The notes under the pieces: model-generated
Seen by the model: only the letters and a program-made list of their open reading frames with translations
Databases searched by the model: none
What the model was told of the DNA's origin: nothing
Made by a program: the position numbers and the translations under genes
Assembly (NCBI GenBank): GCA_963750965.1
Contig: CAVVSK010000013.1
Location: 286,861 to 350,860 of the forward strand
Source: CANKHA01 sp963750965
GTDB taxonomy: Bacteria; Pseudomonadota; Alphaproteobacteria; Rhizobiales; Xanthobacteraceae
Length of the DNA stretch: 64,000 bases
Direction of reading: 5' to 3'
Shown: piece by piece, positions 16,050 through 26,560 of the stretch
Layout: every line of letters begins with the position of its first letter
Numbering within the stretch: the first letter of the stretch is position 1

Positions 16050-17492
16050 ATGGCGTTATTCAATCATTTGGGCGCACGCATTTCCGAGTGGCTCCCAGAT
16101 GTGCCCGACTTGGCGGATCTCGCGAAAGGCTCGTCCATCAGTCTCGCGGTTACGGGTTTGAGCCGCGCTGGCAAGACAGTATTCATAACGAGTCTTGTTC
16201 ATAATTTGCTGAGCGCGCTGCATCAGCCACATCGTATGCCCTTACTGACGGTGATCCGGGACAGGCGGCTGATTGCAGCTAGACTTTCGGGCGGCGGATC
16301 CAGTTCGATCAAGCGGTTTCCGTATGAGAGAAATATCGAGCACATGGCAGCCACTCCCGCCGATTGGCCTGCCCCCACCGCCGATATCAGCGAGATCGAG
16401 ATTGACGTCCGGTTCGTCCCTGCAGGCGCCGTCGGATTTGTGCTCAGCCGAATTGGAGACGGCGTCGCAACGCTAAAACTGAAGATTATCGACTATCCGG
16501 GCGAATGGCTTCTCGATCTGCCGCTGTTAACACAAAGCTACATCGACTGGTCTCGGTCCACTTTAATGCTTTGTCGCCATGGACCACGAGCCGCCACCGC
16601 CCGCGATTTCCTATCCTTCTTGTCCGATCATCCCCACGACGGCATGGCCAGCGACGATGATGCTATGCGCGCGCATGAGCTCTACCGGCAGCACTTGCGC
16701 GATGCACGCCAACAACATGGGCTCAGTTTTCTACAGCCAGGGCGTTTCCTGAACCCGACTTCAACGGGGGAACATTCCTATATGCGGTTTGCCCCGCTTG
16801 ATATGCCCGACAGGATTGTAAGCACCACCAAAGGCACCCTAGCTTGGCTGACGGAACAACGCTTCGAAGCCTATAAGACAGAAGTGGTGATGCCATTTTA
16901 TATGCAGCACTTCCGCAATTATTCACGCCAAGTCGTCCTTGTGGACGTGCTGGGTGCCCTGCTGGCTGGTCGCGAAGTGTTCGAGGACACGCGCCACGCT
17001 ATCGACGCCATCCTGGAAAGTTTCCGCTATGGGCATAGCGGAATCATCAGGCGGCTGTTGCGGAACGCGCGTATCGAGAAAGTATTGTTTGCCGCAACTA
17101 AGGCCGACCACGTCCCAGAGGTGCAGCGCGACCACTTGGCCGCGCTCTTGCGGAACATGGTGGCCGTGTCATCGCTCGGTGTCACCAATAGCAGCGCTAA
17201 GACCGATGTCATCGCATTGGCCTCCGTAATTTCAACCGAAGAAGATATTGAGGAGATTGATGGGCATCGAGTCCAGGTCGTGGTTGGCAAACCGGTGGGC
17301 AGCGATACCAGAGCAAAATTCTTTGTCGGCAACGTGCCGGCGCGGCCGCCGCGGGTGGGCAGCTGGGGCAAGCCCTTTCTCAACATCCCGTTATTCGAGC
17401 CGCCGATAATCGACGTCACGCCGACGGACGGCATTCCACATATCAATCTTGATCTTGCGTTGGATTATCTGATCGGAGATCAACTACGATGA
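16050..17492 (+). CDS. ycjX: YcjX-like P-loop NTPase (DUF463)
   Basis: 480 residues. The P-loop GLSRAGKTVFITSLVHNLL lies at residues ~35-53, and the DYPGEWLLDLPLL region (~149-161) holds the switch/Walker B part typical of YcjX. Members are stress-linked (phage-shock-associated in enterobacteria) nucleotide-binding proteins encoded with the membrane protein YcjF. That gene follows here and overlaps by an ATGA stop/start junction at 17489-17492, so the two are coupled. The AAAGGGAA upstream of ATG 16050 serves as ribosome binding site. Confidence 0.88.
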   Translation: MALFNHLGARISEWLPDVPDLADLAKGSSISLAVTGLSRAGKTVFITSLVHNLLSALHQPHRMPLLTVIRDRRLIAARLSGGGSSSIKRFPYERNIEHMAATPADWPAPTADISEIEIDVRFVPAGAVGFVLSRIGDGVATLKLKIIDYPGEWLLDLPLLTQSYIDWSRSTLMLCRHGPRAATARDFLSFLSDHPHDGMASDDDAMRAHELYRQHLRDARQQHGLSFLQPGRFLNPTSTGEHSYMRFAPLDMPDRIVSTTKGTLAWLTEQRFEAYKTEVVMPFYMQHFRNYSRQVVLVDVLGALLAGREVFEDTRHAIDAILESFRYGHSGIIRRLLRNARIEKVLFAATKADHVPEVQRDHLAALLRNMVAVSSLGVTNSSAKTDVIALASVISTEEDIEEIDGHRVQVVVGKPVGSDTRAKFFVGNVPARPPRVGSWGKPFLNIPLFEPPIIDVTPTDGIPHINLDLALDYLIGDQLR

Positions 17493-18546
17493 CCAACCAC
17501 AAGAGCAGCGACTTATCCGATGGCGCGTTGCATCCACAGGTTATTCTTGAGGAGCAATCGCCGCGGTTGCGCTGGACGTGGCCGGACCATTGGCGCCACG
17601 CGTAACGCAGACCACCCAAGGGGGACGTATTGTCGGTGCGGCGCCAGTCGATCCGGAGACAATACCTGCCACGTCAACCACGCCGCGGCGCGGTGGACTG
17701 CTGAGAAAGTTGGCGTTTACGGCTCTGATCACCGCGTTTTGTTGCTGGCTGGCCGTCGACCTTTATCTTTGGATCGGTTCGGCGTTTCATTACAGCAACG
17801 GCCTCGGGTGGAGCGCGACTGCAGCAGTGATCATGGGCATTTTGGGGGCGGGAGCCATCATTGCGCATGAAATGAGGAGCTATCTGGCCCTCAAAAATGT
17901 GCAGATCAACCAGCAGCGTTTAACTGGGCCAAGGCAGAATGTGCGCCCTTCCGACGTCCAGGAAGCCATCCGCAGCGTGATTGCTGAGATCCCGGTGAAC
18001 GCTAAAACCGCAGCAGGGCTTGAAGCTTTTCAGCGACAGCTGCAACAGCATCATTCTCCCGCACAGCAAATCGACATCTTGTCGCAAACCGTTCTGACGC
18101 CGCTGGACCGGGATGCAGAAGCAATCGTACGGCGTGCGAGTGCCCGCGCCTTCGGGATTACGGCGATCAGCCCCACAGCGATCACAGACGCCATATTCTT
18201 CATCGCCTGCAGCATCCGGATGGTGCGCGAGATCGCCACCTGCTACGGCCACCGGCCGACTGCACTCGCCACCGTGCATCTGTTGCGCCGGCTCATCGTT
18301 GAAGCAGGCAAGCTCGGCGCGGTCGACTTTGCCGGGGCTACATTATCTCAGCACATAGGAGGAGCCATCGCCGAGCGCGTGGCAACCAGCGCCGCGGAGT
18401 CGATGTATGCCGCGCAACGCATGGCGCGGCTTGGCCTGGTTACCATGGGCATGTGCCGGCCAGTTCCGTTTCAACGCAATGAACTGCCAAGCATCATGTC
18501 ATCGCTGATCGGCAACTTGTTCGTACAATCCGCAGAGGCCCGGTAG
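17489..18546 (+). CDS. ycjF: YcjF-like membrane protein (TIGR01620/DUF697), probable frameshift near 17552
   Basis: The start overlapping the ycjX stop opens MTNHKSSDLSDGALHPQVIL but this frame ends at ~17606. The conserved part continues one frame over (usable from ~17552; a GTG at 17578 is the first start there): a two-helix membrane region (LAFTALITAFCCWLAVDLYL and ATAAVIMGILGAGAIIAHE), then a soluble cytoplasmic domain with DAEAIVRRASARAFGITAIS and GLVTMGMCRPVPF. A single missing base in GAGGAGCAATCG would join both into ~352 residues. The alternative is a true shorter gene starting at 17578 (322 residues). Works with YcjX, probably in envelope stress; exact role unknown. Confidence 0.75.
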
Positions 18547-18714
18547 CGGATCCGCCAGCCGCATGGCAACCACGCTATTGCGATAAGCCGGGCGTTTCGG
18601 CGTGACCCCCAGTTCGCTATCCCTTAGCTTTTTAGCTATCGCCTCTCGCGGAACTAATTGGGGATCGGCCGAATTGATAGGAGTTGGTCAAAAGGCCTGA
18701 GGGTTAGGTCCGCG

Positions 18715-19435
18715 ATGCGAATTCATACGATCGCTTTGCTGGCGGTAGGTTTCTGGGGCATTCCCTCTTCTGCCTCTGCGGCCCTTCTCATCCAGATCGA
18801 TAAATCCGCGCAAACCCTAACCGTCATCCTGAGACGGTGAGGCTCTGGCGACCTGGCCGGTTTCCACCGGAAGGAGCGAACACCCGACACCATCTGGCAG
18901 TTTCACAGCTTTCAGAATGGAGGCCGACCATTATTCTAAGGAGTGGGATGACGCGCCCATGCCGCATTCCATCTTCTTCACTAAACAGGGTCACGCAATT
19001 CACGGCTCCTTCGAGGTCAAGCGGCTTGGCTCCCCTGCGAGCCACGGCTGCGTACGACTGGCGCCTGAGAACGCCGCTGTATTATTCGCGCTCGTGACGG
19101 AGGAAGGATTACCCAATACGAAGGTCGTGCTCACCGGAAGCGAGCAGGTCGCTCTCGCGCGTATCAATGCGCAGCGGAGCGCGCAGCAGGCGGTCAGGGG
19201 TGCGCGCGGTGGCCAGGCCGGTCAAGCAATCGCAGGATCACCGCCGGACTTTTCCGCCACCGGCCCGTCACCGCAAAGCGTCTACCGGCAGGGCTATGCT
19301 CCGCCGCAGTATGTGCAACAGCCGCCTTACGTCTACCGGTCTCCGGAGTACAACGCGTACGGTTATGCGGAGCCGTATCCGAGGGCACAATACGCGCCGG
19401 GATATTACCGTCGAGGGTACTATTATCCCAACTAA
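18715..19435 (+). pseudogene. L,D-transpeptidase (YkuD) with single-base frameshift
   Basis: The first frame gives a signal peptide (MRIHTIALLAVGFWGIPSSA) and the domain start LLIQIDKSAQTLTVIL, then stops at 18838. The next frame continues without loss: DGEALATWPVSTGRSEHPTP, the segment IHGSFEVKRLG and the catalytic SPASHGCVRLAPENA, and ends in a Tyr/Pro-rich tail. Total length is 721 nt, one more than a multiple of three, and removal of one base at ~18832 (CTG-A-GAC) restores one reading frame of ~239 residues. It is therefore a recent frameshift or a sequencing error. If repaired, it is a secreted 3-3 cross-linking enzyme. Confidence 0.8.
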
Positions 19436-19604
19436 GGGGGACTCGACTTCCGCCGGTGCATCGGCACTGCGTCCACTTCCATCGCCGGCAGGCCTGGTCC
19501 GGCTTGCTTTTTGAACCCACTTTCCTTCGTGCTTAAGCAGCGGATCGAGGCAAGTGATCCACAATTTGGCTTTGTGGCTTCGATTGACGACGGTGCGGGA
19601 AGTC

Positions 19605-22391
19605 TTATCCACTGTTGCGCAAGCCAGCCGCGATGCCGTTAATGGTAAGATGGATGCCATCGACGACCGCATCGCTGGTTTCTCCGCCTCGGTGGCGCTT
19701 CAATAGCTCGATCTGGATGTGATTGAGGGGGTCGATGTATGGAAAGCGGTTTCGGATAGAGCGCGCGAGTAGCGGATTTTGTTCGAGCAACGCCTGCTGT
19801 TCGCTTATGGAGAGCAGGGCGTCAACCGTCTCGTTCCATTCCTTACGCAGCGTGGGAAAGATCGCCTCACGTAGTCCGGGCTCGACCAGCTCTGCATACC
19901 GTGAGGCGATGGCGATGTCGCTCTTCGCAAGCACCATGTCCATATTGGACAGCAGTGTCCGGAAGAATGGCCACTCTCGATACATTGCCCGTAGCGTTGC
20001 CATGCCGTCGTTCGGATTTGTTTGTAGCCATTCCCTCACGGCGGTGCCAAAGCCATACCACCCGGGAAACATCAAGCGACATTGTGCCCAGCCGAAGACC
20101 CACGGAATTGCTCTAAGGTCCTCAATCCGTCGTGAGTCGGTCCTCGAAGCCGGACGGCTGCCAATATTTAGGTTGGCGATCTCACCAATGACGGTAGAAC
20201 TCCAGAAATACCGGTCGAAGCCGTCAGTTTCATAAACGAGGTGTCGGTAAGCGCGATAGGCAATGTCCGATAGCTCCTGCATTGCGCTCAAGTACTGCTC
20301 GCGAGGCGCGGCTTCCTTTGGTTCCAAAAGCGTGGCTTCCAAAGTCGCTGCAGCAAGAATCTCGATGTTGCGACGGCCAACCTCAGGGTTAGAATATTTG
20401 GCTGCGATCACCTCGCCTTGTTCGGTGACGCGGATAGCGCCCTGCACAGCGCCACCTGGTTGCGCAAGTATCGCCTCATAGCTTGGTCCGCCACCGCGCC
20501 CGACAGAGCCGCCCCGCCCGTGGAACAGCTGTAGGCGCACGCCGTATCGTTTGAATACATCAATCAGGGCGATCTCGGCTCGATACAATTCCCAACCGGA
20601 GGTCAGGAATCCGCCATCCTTGTTGCTGTCCGAATATCCCAGCATGACTTCCTGGACGCCATTGCGGCTTTCGAGGAAGGCTTTGTATTGGGGCAGGCTA
20701 AGAAGCTCGTCCATGAGGCGCGCGCTGCTGCGCAAATCGTCGATGGTTTCGAACAAAGGAACAATGTTGAGATCAAGCTCGTTCGAGTGAGGACGAAGCA
20801 AACCAGCTTCCTTTAATAGGACCGCTACCTCCAGCACATCCGAAACAGCGTTCGTTTTCGATATGACGTAGCTGGCTACTGAAGCCTTCCCGAAGCGCGC
20901 CTGCGCCTCCTTAACCTCCCGAACAATCGCAAACTCCGCTGCGGTCTCGTCTGAATATTGCAGGAACGAAGATGCCAATGGGCGCGCAGTAGCAAGTTCC
21001 GCCAACAGAATTCTGATGCGCTCCTCTTCTGGCAAGTTGCGATAGTTTGTCCCTGGTTGAGCCATCTCCAACAGATTACTGATCGTGCGCTCGTGCACAT
21101 CTGAGTTCTGACGGACATCGAGACTAGCGAGATGGAATCCAAATACCTTGACGGCCCGGCGCAGGTGTCGCAATCGGCCGCGAGCTAAAGGCTCCGAACC
21201 ATTGGCCACCAATGACAAGTGAACGATATCGAGATCAGCGGCGACCTCGCCCGCATCGGTATACGGCGTAGCCGCGTAGGCTATCGCGGCTTTATCTTCG
21301 TTCTGACCCAAGACGTGAGCCGTGGCGGCAAGCCGCGCATAAATTGCAGACATTGCGCGGCGGTATGGCTCGTCGCGCCTGTGAGGCGAGGGATCTTTGA
21401 AGCCGGCAGCCAGCTGCTCCAGCTCTTTGGAGACACCTACCAACCGCGCATCCAGCGGCAGGGCGGCTCCAAGCGCCTGCACCTGGTCAAGGTAGAACTT
21501 CATTGCTGTCTGATTTTGAAGCACAAGGGTTTGCCGAAGCACCTTTGCATCTACGAACGGATTGCCGTCTCGGTCACCACCGATCCAGCTGCCCATTTTC
21601 AAAAATGATGGGAGTTCGCCTTTGTCGGACAAATTCCTGCTGAAAAGCGTGTCCTCGAGATCAGCATAAAAGCGCGGCAGTTGATGTAAGAACGTGTACT
21701 CGTAGTAGGAAAGCCCGTTCATTACCTCGTCGACAACCCTGAGTTTGCTTCGGCGCAAAATGCTGGTCTGCCACAGCGTGAGAATTGCGCGTCGTAAAGC
21801 GGCCTCATTATCGGCCTGCTCGGCTGGCGTGAGCCGAACGCGGTCGCGCTCATCGAGTAGGTCGGATATCTCCATCTCGCGGTCCATGGCACTTTTGCGC
21901 CTCACCTCTGTCGGATGAGCCGTCAAAACGGGGCAGATGAGTGCCTGCGCAAAAAAGCGTTGCAACTGCGATGAAGAAATATTGGCGTCATTAGCGCGGC
22001 GAAGCGCATGCTCCATCGTGCCCTCGCGTGGAGCAGAAACTGAATGGGAATGTGCTCGGGTTCGGCGAATGTGATGCCGGTCTTCTGCTATGTTCGCGAG
22101 GTGGGAAAAATAACTGAATGCCCGAATTATCTCGATCGTATGACCGCGCGCTTGTTGATTTAAGATCTCTTCAAGCTCCGAACGGGCAGCCGGATCTTCA
22201 TCCCGCCGAAAGCGTACCGATTGCTGCCGGACCTGCTCCACGACATTAAATACCGCGTCGCCTTCCTGATCTCTTATCGTGTCCCCCAGGAGTTGGCCCA
22301 ATAGCCTGATGTCTTGCCAGAGCGGCTCGTCCTTATTGTCGTGAGCCTCTGGCGACTGCTGTAGAACAGAAATGTGGAGCCGGCTCTCCAT
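19605..22391 (-). CDS. ppc: Phosphoenolpyruvate carboxylase
   Basis: 928 residues, the normal size. Catalytic signatures are present: LTAHPTEVRRKS (active His), VMLGYSDSNKDGG, and the glycine-rich LFHGRGGSVGRGGGPSYEAI. The C-terminus ends LTINGIAAGLRNSG, the typical family end (NTG/NSG). It fixes bicarbonate onto phosphoenolpyruvate to give oxaloacetate, refilling the citric acid cycle. ATG 22391 gives the usual N-terminus; a TTG at 22442 would add 17 residues. The gene is a single transcription unit. In this window of carboxylate catabolism it supplies C4 acids, but it is a housekeeping gene. Confidence 0.95.
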   Translation of the reverse strand: MESRLHISVLQQSPEAHDNKDEPLWQDIRLLGQLLGDTIRDQEGDAVFNVVEQVRQQSVRFRRDEDPAARSELEEILNQQARGHTIEIIRAFSYFSHLANIAEDRHHIRRTRAHSHSVSAPREGTMEHALRRANDANISSSQLQRFFAQALICPVLTAHPTEVRRKSAMDREMEISDLLDERDRVRLTPAEQADNEAALRRAILTLWQTSILRRSKLRVVDEVMNGLSYYEYTFLHQLPRFYADLEDTLFSRNLSDKGELPSFLKMGSWIGGDRDGNPFVDAKVLRQTLVLQNQTAMKFYLDQVQALGAALPLDARLVGVSKELEQLAAGFKDPSPHRRDEPYRRAMSAIYARLAATAHVLGQNEDKAAIAYAATPYTDAGEVAADLDIVHLSLVANGSEPLARGRLRHLRRAVKVFGFHLASLDVRQNSDVHERTISNLLEMAQPGTNYRNLPEEERIRILLAELATARPLASSFLQYSDETAAEFAIVREVKEAQARFGKASVASYVISKTNAVSDVLEVAVLLKEAGLLRPHSNELDLNIVPLFETIDDLRSSARLMDELLSLPQYKAFLESRNGVQEVMLGYSDSNKDGGFLTSGWELYRAEIALIDVFKRYGVRLQLFHGRGGSVGRGGGPSYEAILAQPGGAVQGAIRVTEQGEVIAAKYSNPEVGRRNIEILAAATLEATLLEPKEAAPREQYLSAMQELSDIAYRAYRHLVYETDGFDRYFWSSTVIGEIANLNIGSRPASRTDSRRIEDLRAIPWVFGWAQCRLMFPGWYGFGTAVREWLQTNPNDGMATLRAMYREWPFFRTLLSNMDMVLAKSDIAIASRYAELVEPGLREAIFPTLRKEWNETVDALLSISEQQALLEQNPLLARSIRNRFPYIDPLNHIQIELLKRHRGGETSDAVVDGIHLTINGIAAGLRNSG

Positions 22392-22591
22392 GTCACACCA
22401 ATAAATCGGTTTGTGCGCCGTATTTAGCCACGGTATGCCCAAGCCACTGGAGCACGCTATGGCTCACAAGAAAACGCCCGATTTGCAATGTAGCAATGCG
22501 TCAAGAGCTCTAATGGCAGAAGAAATGCATGGTTCTCGTAACGTTTCCGTTGAACGCCTATGCGTTGTGCGGACGTGCCGGAGGCCACACG

Positions 22592-23320
22592 ATGATGAAG
22601 AAATTGCTGCTGCTCGTGTTGATTGCTGTCCCAGGTAAAGCAGTGGCAGAGGACGCACAATGCGTCCGCGAACGCGCTGCGATGGTCGATACGATTCGGG
22701 CCTACGCGCGCTCCAACGCCGGTGGCTTGGGGCCACAAGGCATATCGGAGAGCGTCCTGGCGGTCGTGGGGCAAACGGAGCGCCATCGGTTCATCCCCGC
22801 GGGTTCTTGCTCGGTCGCATACGCGGACAGGCCGGTGCAAATCGGCCAGGGCCAGACAATGTCGCAGCCGTTCATCGTCGCCCTAATGACCCATCTCGCT
22901 GACGTTCAGTCCGGCCATGCGGTCCTGGAAATTGGCACCGGCTCAGGTTACCAGGCCGCCATACTGGCGCGGCTGGCGCATAAGGTCTGTACCGTTGAGA
23001 TTGTACCTGCGCTTGGCGAGGCCGCGGCGAGGGTGCTCAGAGACCTCGGTTATGACAATGTGAGCACAAAGGTTGCGGACGGTTACCATGGCTGGCCGGA
23101 GTGCGGCCCGTTCGATGCAATTGTGGTGACAGCCGCCCTCGGGCATGTACCGCCGCCGCTGATCGAGCAGCTCAAAGTGGGCGGCCGGCTCGTTATGCCG
23201 CTGGGACCCGCGTCCGCCACACAGCAGCTCACCGTCGTCGAAAAGATCGCGCCGGGTGAGACGAAGACGCGCTCCGTTATCTTCGTACGCTTTGTGCCCT
23301 TTACCCGGCCGAAGGATTGA
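22592..23320 (+). CDS. pcm: Protein-L-isoaspartate O-methyltransferase with signal peptide
   Basis: 242 residues. The class I methyltransferase core shows VLEIGTGSGYQAAILARLA (SAM loop), the VCTVEIVP acidic strand end and FDAIVVTAALGHVPPPLIEQ. It methylates L-isoaspartyl residues in damaged proteins so that they can be repaired. The start is unusual for Pcm: MMKKLLLLVLIAVPGKAVAE is a signal peptide, which indicates a periplasmic enzyme, as in a subset of proteobacterial homologues. GGAGG precedes ATG 22592. It is divergent from ppc. Confidence 0.88.
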   Translation: MMKKLLLLVLIAVPGKAVAEDAQCVRERAAMVDTIRAYARSNAGGLGPQGISESVLAVVGQTERHRFIPAGSCSVAYADRPVQIGQGQTMSQPFIVALMTHLADVQSGHAVLEIGTGSGYQAAILARLAHKVCTVEIVPALGEAAARVLRDLGYDNVSTKVADGYHGWPECGPFDAIVVTAALGHVPPPLIEQLKVGGRLVMPLGPASATQQLTVVEKIAPGETKTRSVIFVRFVPFTRPKD

Positions 23321-23414
23321 ATGCCGACAACTCGGGAGAACCGTCGGCCCGAATGGTTGGCGGAGAATGCCCGCGCATGCGGATCGTGCTGACGAGCTGC
23401 AGGCTACCCAGCCC

Positions 23415-24464
23415 TTAAGTCGGAATTGTTTCATCCTCCCGGACCCAAGCAACCAGCAAATCCCAAGCCACCGCCAAAACAATTGGTCCAACGAAGAGAC
23501 CGACGATTCCATGTAGAAGAGCACCGCCCACGACACCTATGAAGATCACCATAATCGGTGTGGTCAAGCCGCGGGCCATGACGATCGGTTTCAATACGTT
23601 GTCCACCAAATTTACCGGCACCATGTAGGCCGTGAAGATGAGTGCCGTTGTTGTTTCCATCGTTATCCAGCTCCAGATAATGACTGGAATCAAAATCAAG
23701 GCTGGTCCAATTTGAACGATCCCCAGGATGAGAACGCAGAAAGCGATAAGACCTGCGCCGGGTACGCCGGCTACCATCAATCCGATACCGGCGAGAAGAG
23801 CCTGCAAAAGTGAGATACCGATCACGCCCTGCGACACAGACCGTATTGTTGCGCCGGCCAATTGAACGAATTGCTCGCCCCGCTTCGAAACAAGTCTTCG
23901 TAAAAAACGAGCGAAGGCCTCGACCAGCGATGGGCCCTGCGGAAGCAGGAACCCCGCTATGATAACGGACACAAGGAAATAAATAAGGCCTGCGCCTACG
24001 TTACGCGCTACTCTAAGCACCAGGCTGCCGAGCGGTTTCAGTTGAGGAACGATTTCGATAACCGCCGCCTTGAGATTGGTTGAGGCAAGTTCCCAAACAC
24101 GGAACAGTTGCTCCCCAATCAATGGCCAGCTTTTGACGGTCTCGATAGGTTGGGGAATGGATACTTCTCCGGAATTGAGCCGTTCATAAAGAGTTTCCGT
24201 TGCGCTCACTAAACCCAATCCAAGCCAAGTCACCGGCCCGAGGACGACCAGGAGACCGAGGACCGTGACGAGAGCCGCTGCTAATTTTCGGCGCCCGCCG
24301 AGCCACTTCGCCACCTGCGAAAAAATCGGATAGAGCGAAACCGCCAGAATAACGCTGCCGGCCATGATCCCAATAAACGGTCGAATGATTATCAACGACC
24401 AGAATACAAGGGCGCCCAGAAAGGCCAGGCGAATTGCAAACTCAAATGGCTGCTGCACCTGCAT
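23415..24464 (-). CDS. AI-2E family transporter (DUF20-type permease)
   Basis: 349 residues with about eight membrane helices: a paired N-terminal set (LAFLGALVFWSLIIIRPFIG and GSVILAVSLYPIF), a long soluble segment (residues ~80-150), then a second group of helices with GVIGISLLQALLAGIGLMVA and TTPIMVIFIGVVGGALLHGI. This is the AI-2E/PerM topology. Members export or carry small molecules; very few are characterised and the name reflects one E. coli protein. The substrate is not predictable. It precedes the AspT-like gene region but ~200 bp separate them. Confidence 0.85.
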   Translation of the reverse strand: MQVQQPFEFAIRLAFLGALVFWSLIIIRPFIGIMAGSVILAVSLYPIFSQVAKWLGGRRKLAAALVTVLGLLVVLGPVTWLGLGLVSATETLYERLNSGEVSIPQPIETVKSWPLIGEQLFRVWELASTNLKAAVIEIVPQLKPLGSLVLRVARNVGAGLIYFLVSVIIAGFLLPQGPSLVEAFARFLRRLVSKRGEQFVQLAGATIRSVSQGVIGISLLQALLAGIGLMVAGVPGAGLIAFCVLILGIVQIGPALILIPVIIWSWITMETTTALIFTAYMVPVNLVDNVLKPIVMARGLTTPIMVIFIGVVGGALLHGIVGLFVGPIVLAVAWDLLVAWVREDETIPT

Positions 24465-24660
24465 GGCTCATTTTTTCCGGAGCGATGGAGACCTCAGTTC
24501 TTGGGACGTTGGCACGATAGCCGTTTGTCCTAGTGAGAGACGTCACGCCCTGTATCGCTTGAAGGTCAATCGACGGACAGGCAGCGAATATACATCGTCT
24601 CGAGGGCGTTCATTCCGGGTAAATCTTTTTACAGAGATCAGACACTCAAGAGACGCCGGC

Positions 24661-26350
24661 TCATCCGGCGTAAAGAACGCCTACAATGATTGGTCCCAAC
24701 ATCGTGAGCAGCACGTTGGCAACGGCGTATGGGACGGCAACGCCGAGCACTGGCGTCTCGCTCTCAGCCACCTCGCAGGCGCCGGTGACCGCGGCATCAA
24801 CCGTCATGGCCCCTGCCAGCGCGCCGCAGATAACCACCGGATTCATACGCAAAATGTGGTAGGCGACCAATGTTCCGACGATCATCGGCACCAGAGTCAC
24901 GACCGCTCCCACGGCCAGTAGCTCCAGACCATGAGCTTGAATGGCGCTCAAGGCCGCCGGTCCGTTCGCCAATCCAATAGCCGCAATAAATCCACCCAGC
25001 CCAATATCGATCAGGGTTTGCTGCGCGGCCGGGGGTAGCGACCCTGTCGTTGGACGGCGCGAATGCAACCAGCCACAAATCAAGCCCGCGATAAGCGCCC
25101 CGCCGCCGCCACCCAACGTCAGAGGAACGGAGCCGACCGTCAGACTCAGCAATCCGATGAAAAGCCCTACAGCCAGACCGCCGGCGAGAAACACGGTATC
25201 GGTGCGGTCGCGGAGGAGCACCTCTTGTCCGACCTTCGGCAGAACCCGCCTTACATCCTCAGAGATGCCGGTCAGTGTCAGTATATCGCCAACATAGATT
25301 TTTGTGCCGGGCGTGACCGGCACTTCCCGCCCCCGGCGGACGATCGAGCGCAAAAATACCCCCCGCGCTTCCTTGCCGATGCGATCGACAATGTCGCTAA
25401 GCGTTCGTCCGTGCAGGTCGCGGGCTGTGACGAGAACCTCCGTCACTTCGCCGGTGACGCGTTCCGTGATCGCTTCGCCCTCGATTTCCTGACCAAGGAA
25501 AGACCTTGCCGCAATAATCGCCGCGGTGGGGCCGGCGAGCAAAATGTCGTCACCAGCCTGAAGTTTTACGTCGGCGCTTGGCACCACATCCTCGCCATCG
25601 CGTAGAATGCGCTCAATAACGGCGCGTCTTCCTATCCTCTCTTCAATTTCTCCAACGGTTTGGCCCGCGGCTTCGGAAATTCGGTAGGCGCGCGCCTGGA
25701 ATTTTCGATAGGTCAGTTTCCCCTCTGCAGGCTTGGGGTCGATCTGACAGCTCGGCTTCAAGTTTTGCCGCTTCTTCCTTGAGATTGATTCTCATCAATC
25801 GCGGCGCAACAAAAGGCACAAACAGAAGGACGAGAATGTAGCCGCAGATGTAAGTGACCGCATAACCGGCGGCAATATTCGCTTGCTGCTGTTGCAGGAC
25901 GCTGTCAGGCAGGCCGAGTTGCTGAAGCGCTCCGGTCGCGGTCCCAATGACAGATGATTGCGTCAAGGCCCCAGCCGCCACACCGGCCGCGGTGCCCATG
26001 TCGAAATGAAGTGTGAATGCAAATAACAGAACAATGGCCAGGCCGGTACCACCGATGACCAAAGCCAAAATGACCTGCGTCAACGTTCGAAGACTGAGCG
26101 ATGCAAAGAACTCTGGGCCGGAACGAAATCCGATAGTGAATACAAACAGAGCGAATAAAATCGATCTCAGTATGGGCGGGATAACAAAAGTGCCGATCTG
26201 GCCGATGATAACAGCCACGATCAAAGTGCAAGCCGTCGCACCGAGCGCAAAACCGTACAGACGTACGCGGCCAAGGAGAGTGCCTAAGGCAATCGACAAA
26301 AGGAGGAAAATTTCGGGAGCATTCGTTACTGCCTTATGGATGAAGGACAT
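24661..26350 (-). pseudogene. AspT-type (YidE/YbjL) antiporter, second copy, single-base frameshift near 25740
   Basis: The N-terminal frame (from 26350) encodes the first helix bundle (EIFLLLSIALGTLLGRVRLY, GTAAGVAAGALTQSSVIGTA) and runs off frame after KLEAELS. The C-terminal frame continues with KPAEGKLTYRKFQARAYRIS, two TrkA-C-like domains and the second helix bundle to the stop at 24661. The span of 1690 nt is 563 codons plus one base, and the intact neighbour has 564 residues, so exactly one inserted base (near GAT-C-GACCCC) breaks the gene. If real it is inactive; if an error, this locus encodes two AspT exchangers side by side. Substrate class: amino acid or amine exchange by analogy to AspT. 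Confidence 0.8.
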
Positions 26351-26519
26351 CGGCGCGCTCTCCCAAGTCTAAAAGATGATGCATCCAAAGAATGCGTGAA
26401 ACGTTTGTCCCGGGCATGAGCTTCCAGTTCTTGTCTTGTCTGGATTGAATTTGTTTTTGCGCCGATATCCCGGAAACATTCGGAAGTGAGATCAGGCAAT
26501 GATTATCCTTCCCAAGTGA

Positions 26520-26548
26520 CCCGCGGCGCCATCATTTGGCGCCGCGGG
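26520..26548. terminator. Strong inverted repeat after aspT
   Basis: CCCGCGGCGCC at 26520-26530 pairs perfectly with GGCGCCGCGGG at 26538-26548 around a 7-nt loop. It lies 12 nt after the aspT stop on the reverse strand and before the second aspT copy. No T-tract follows, so it may end transcription with Rho or stabilise the mRNA. Confidence 0.6.
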
Positions 26549-26560
26549 TATCTGACGAGG

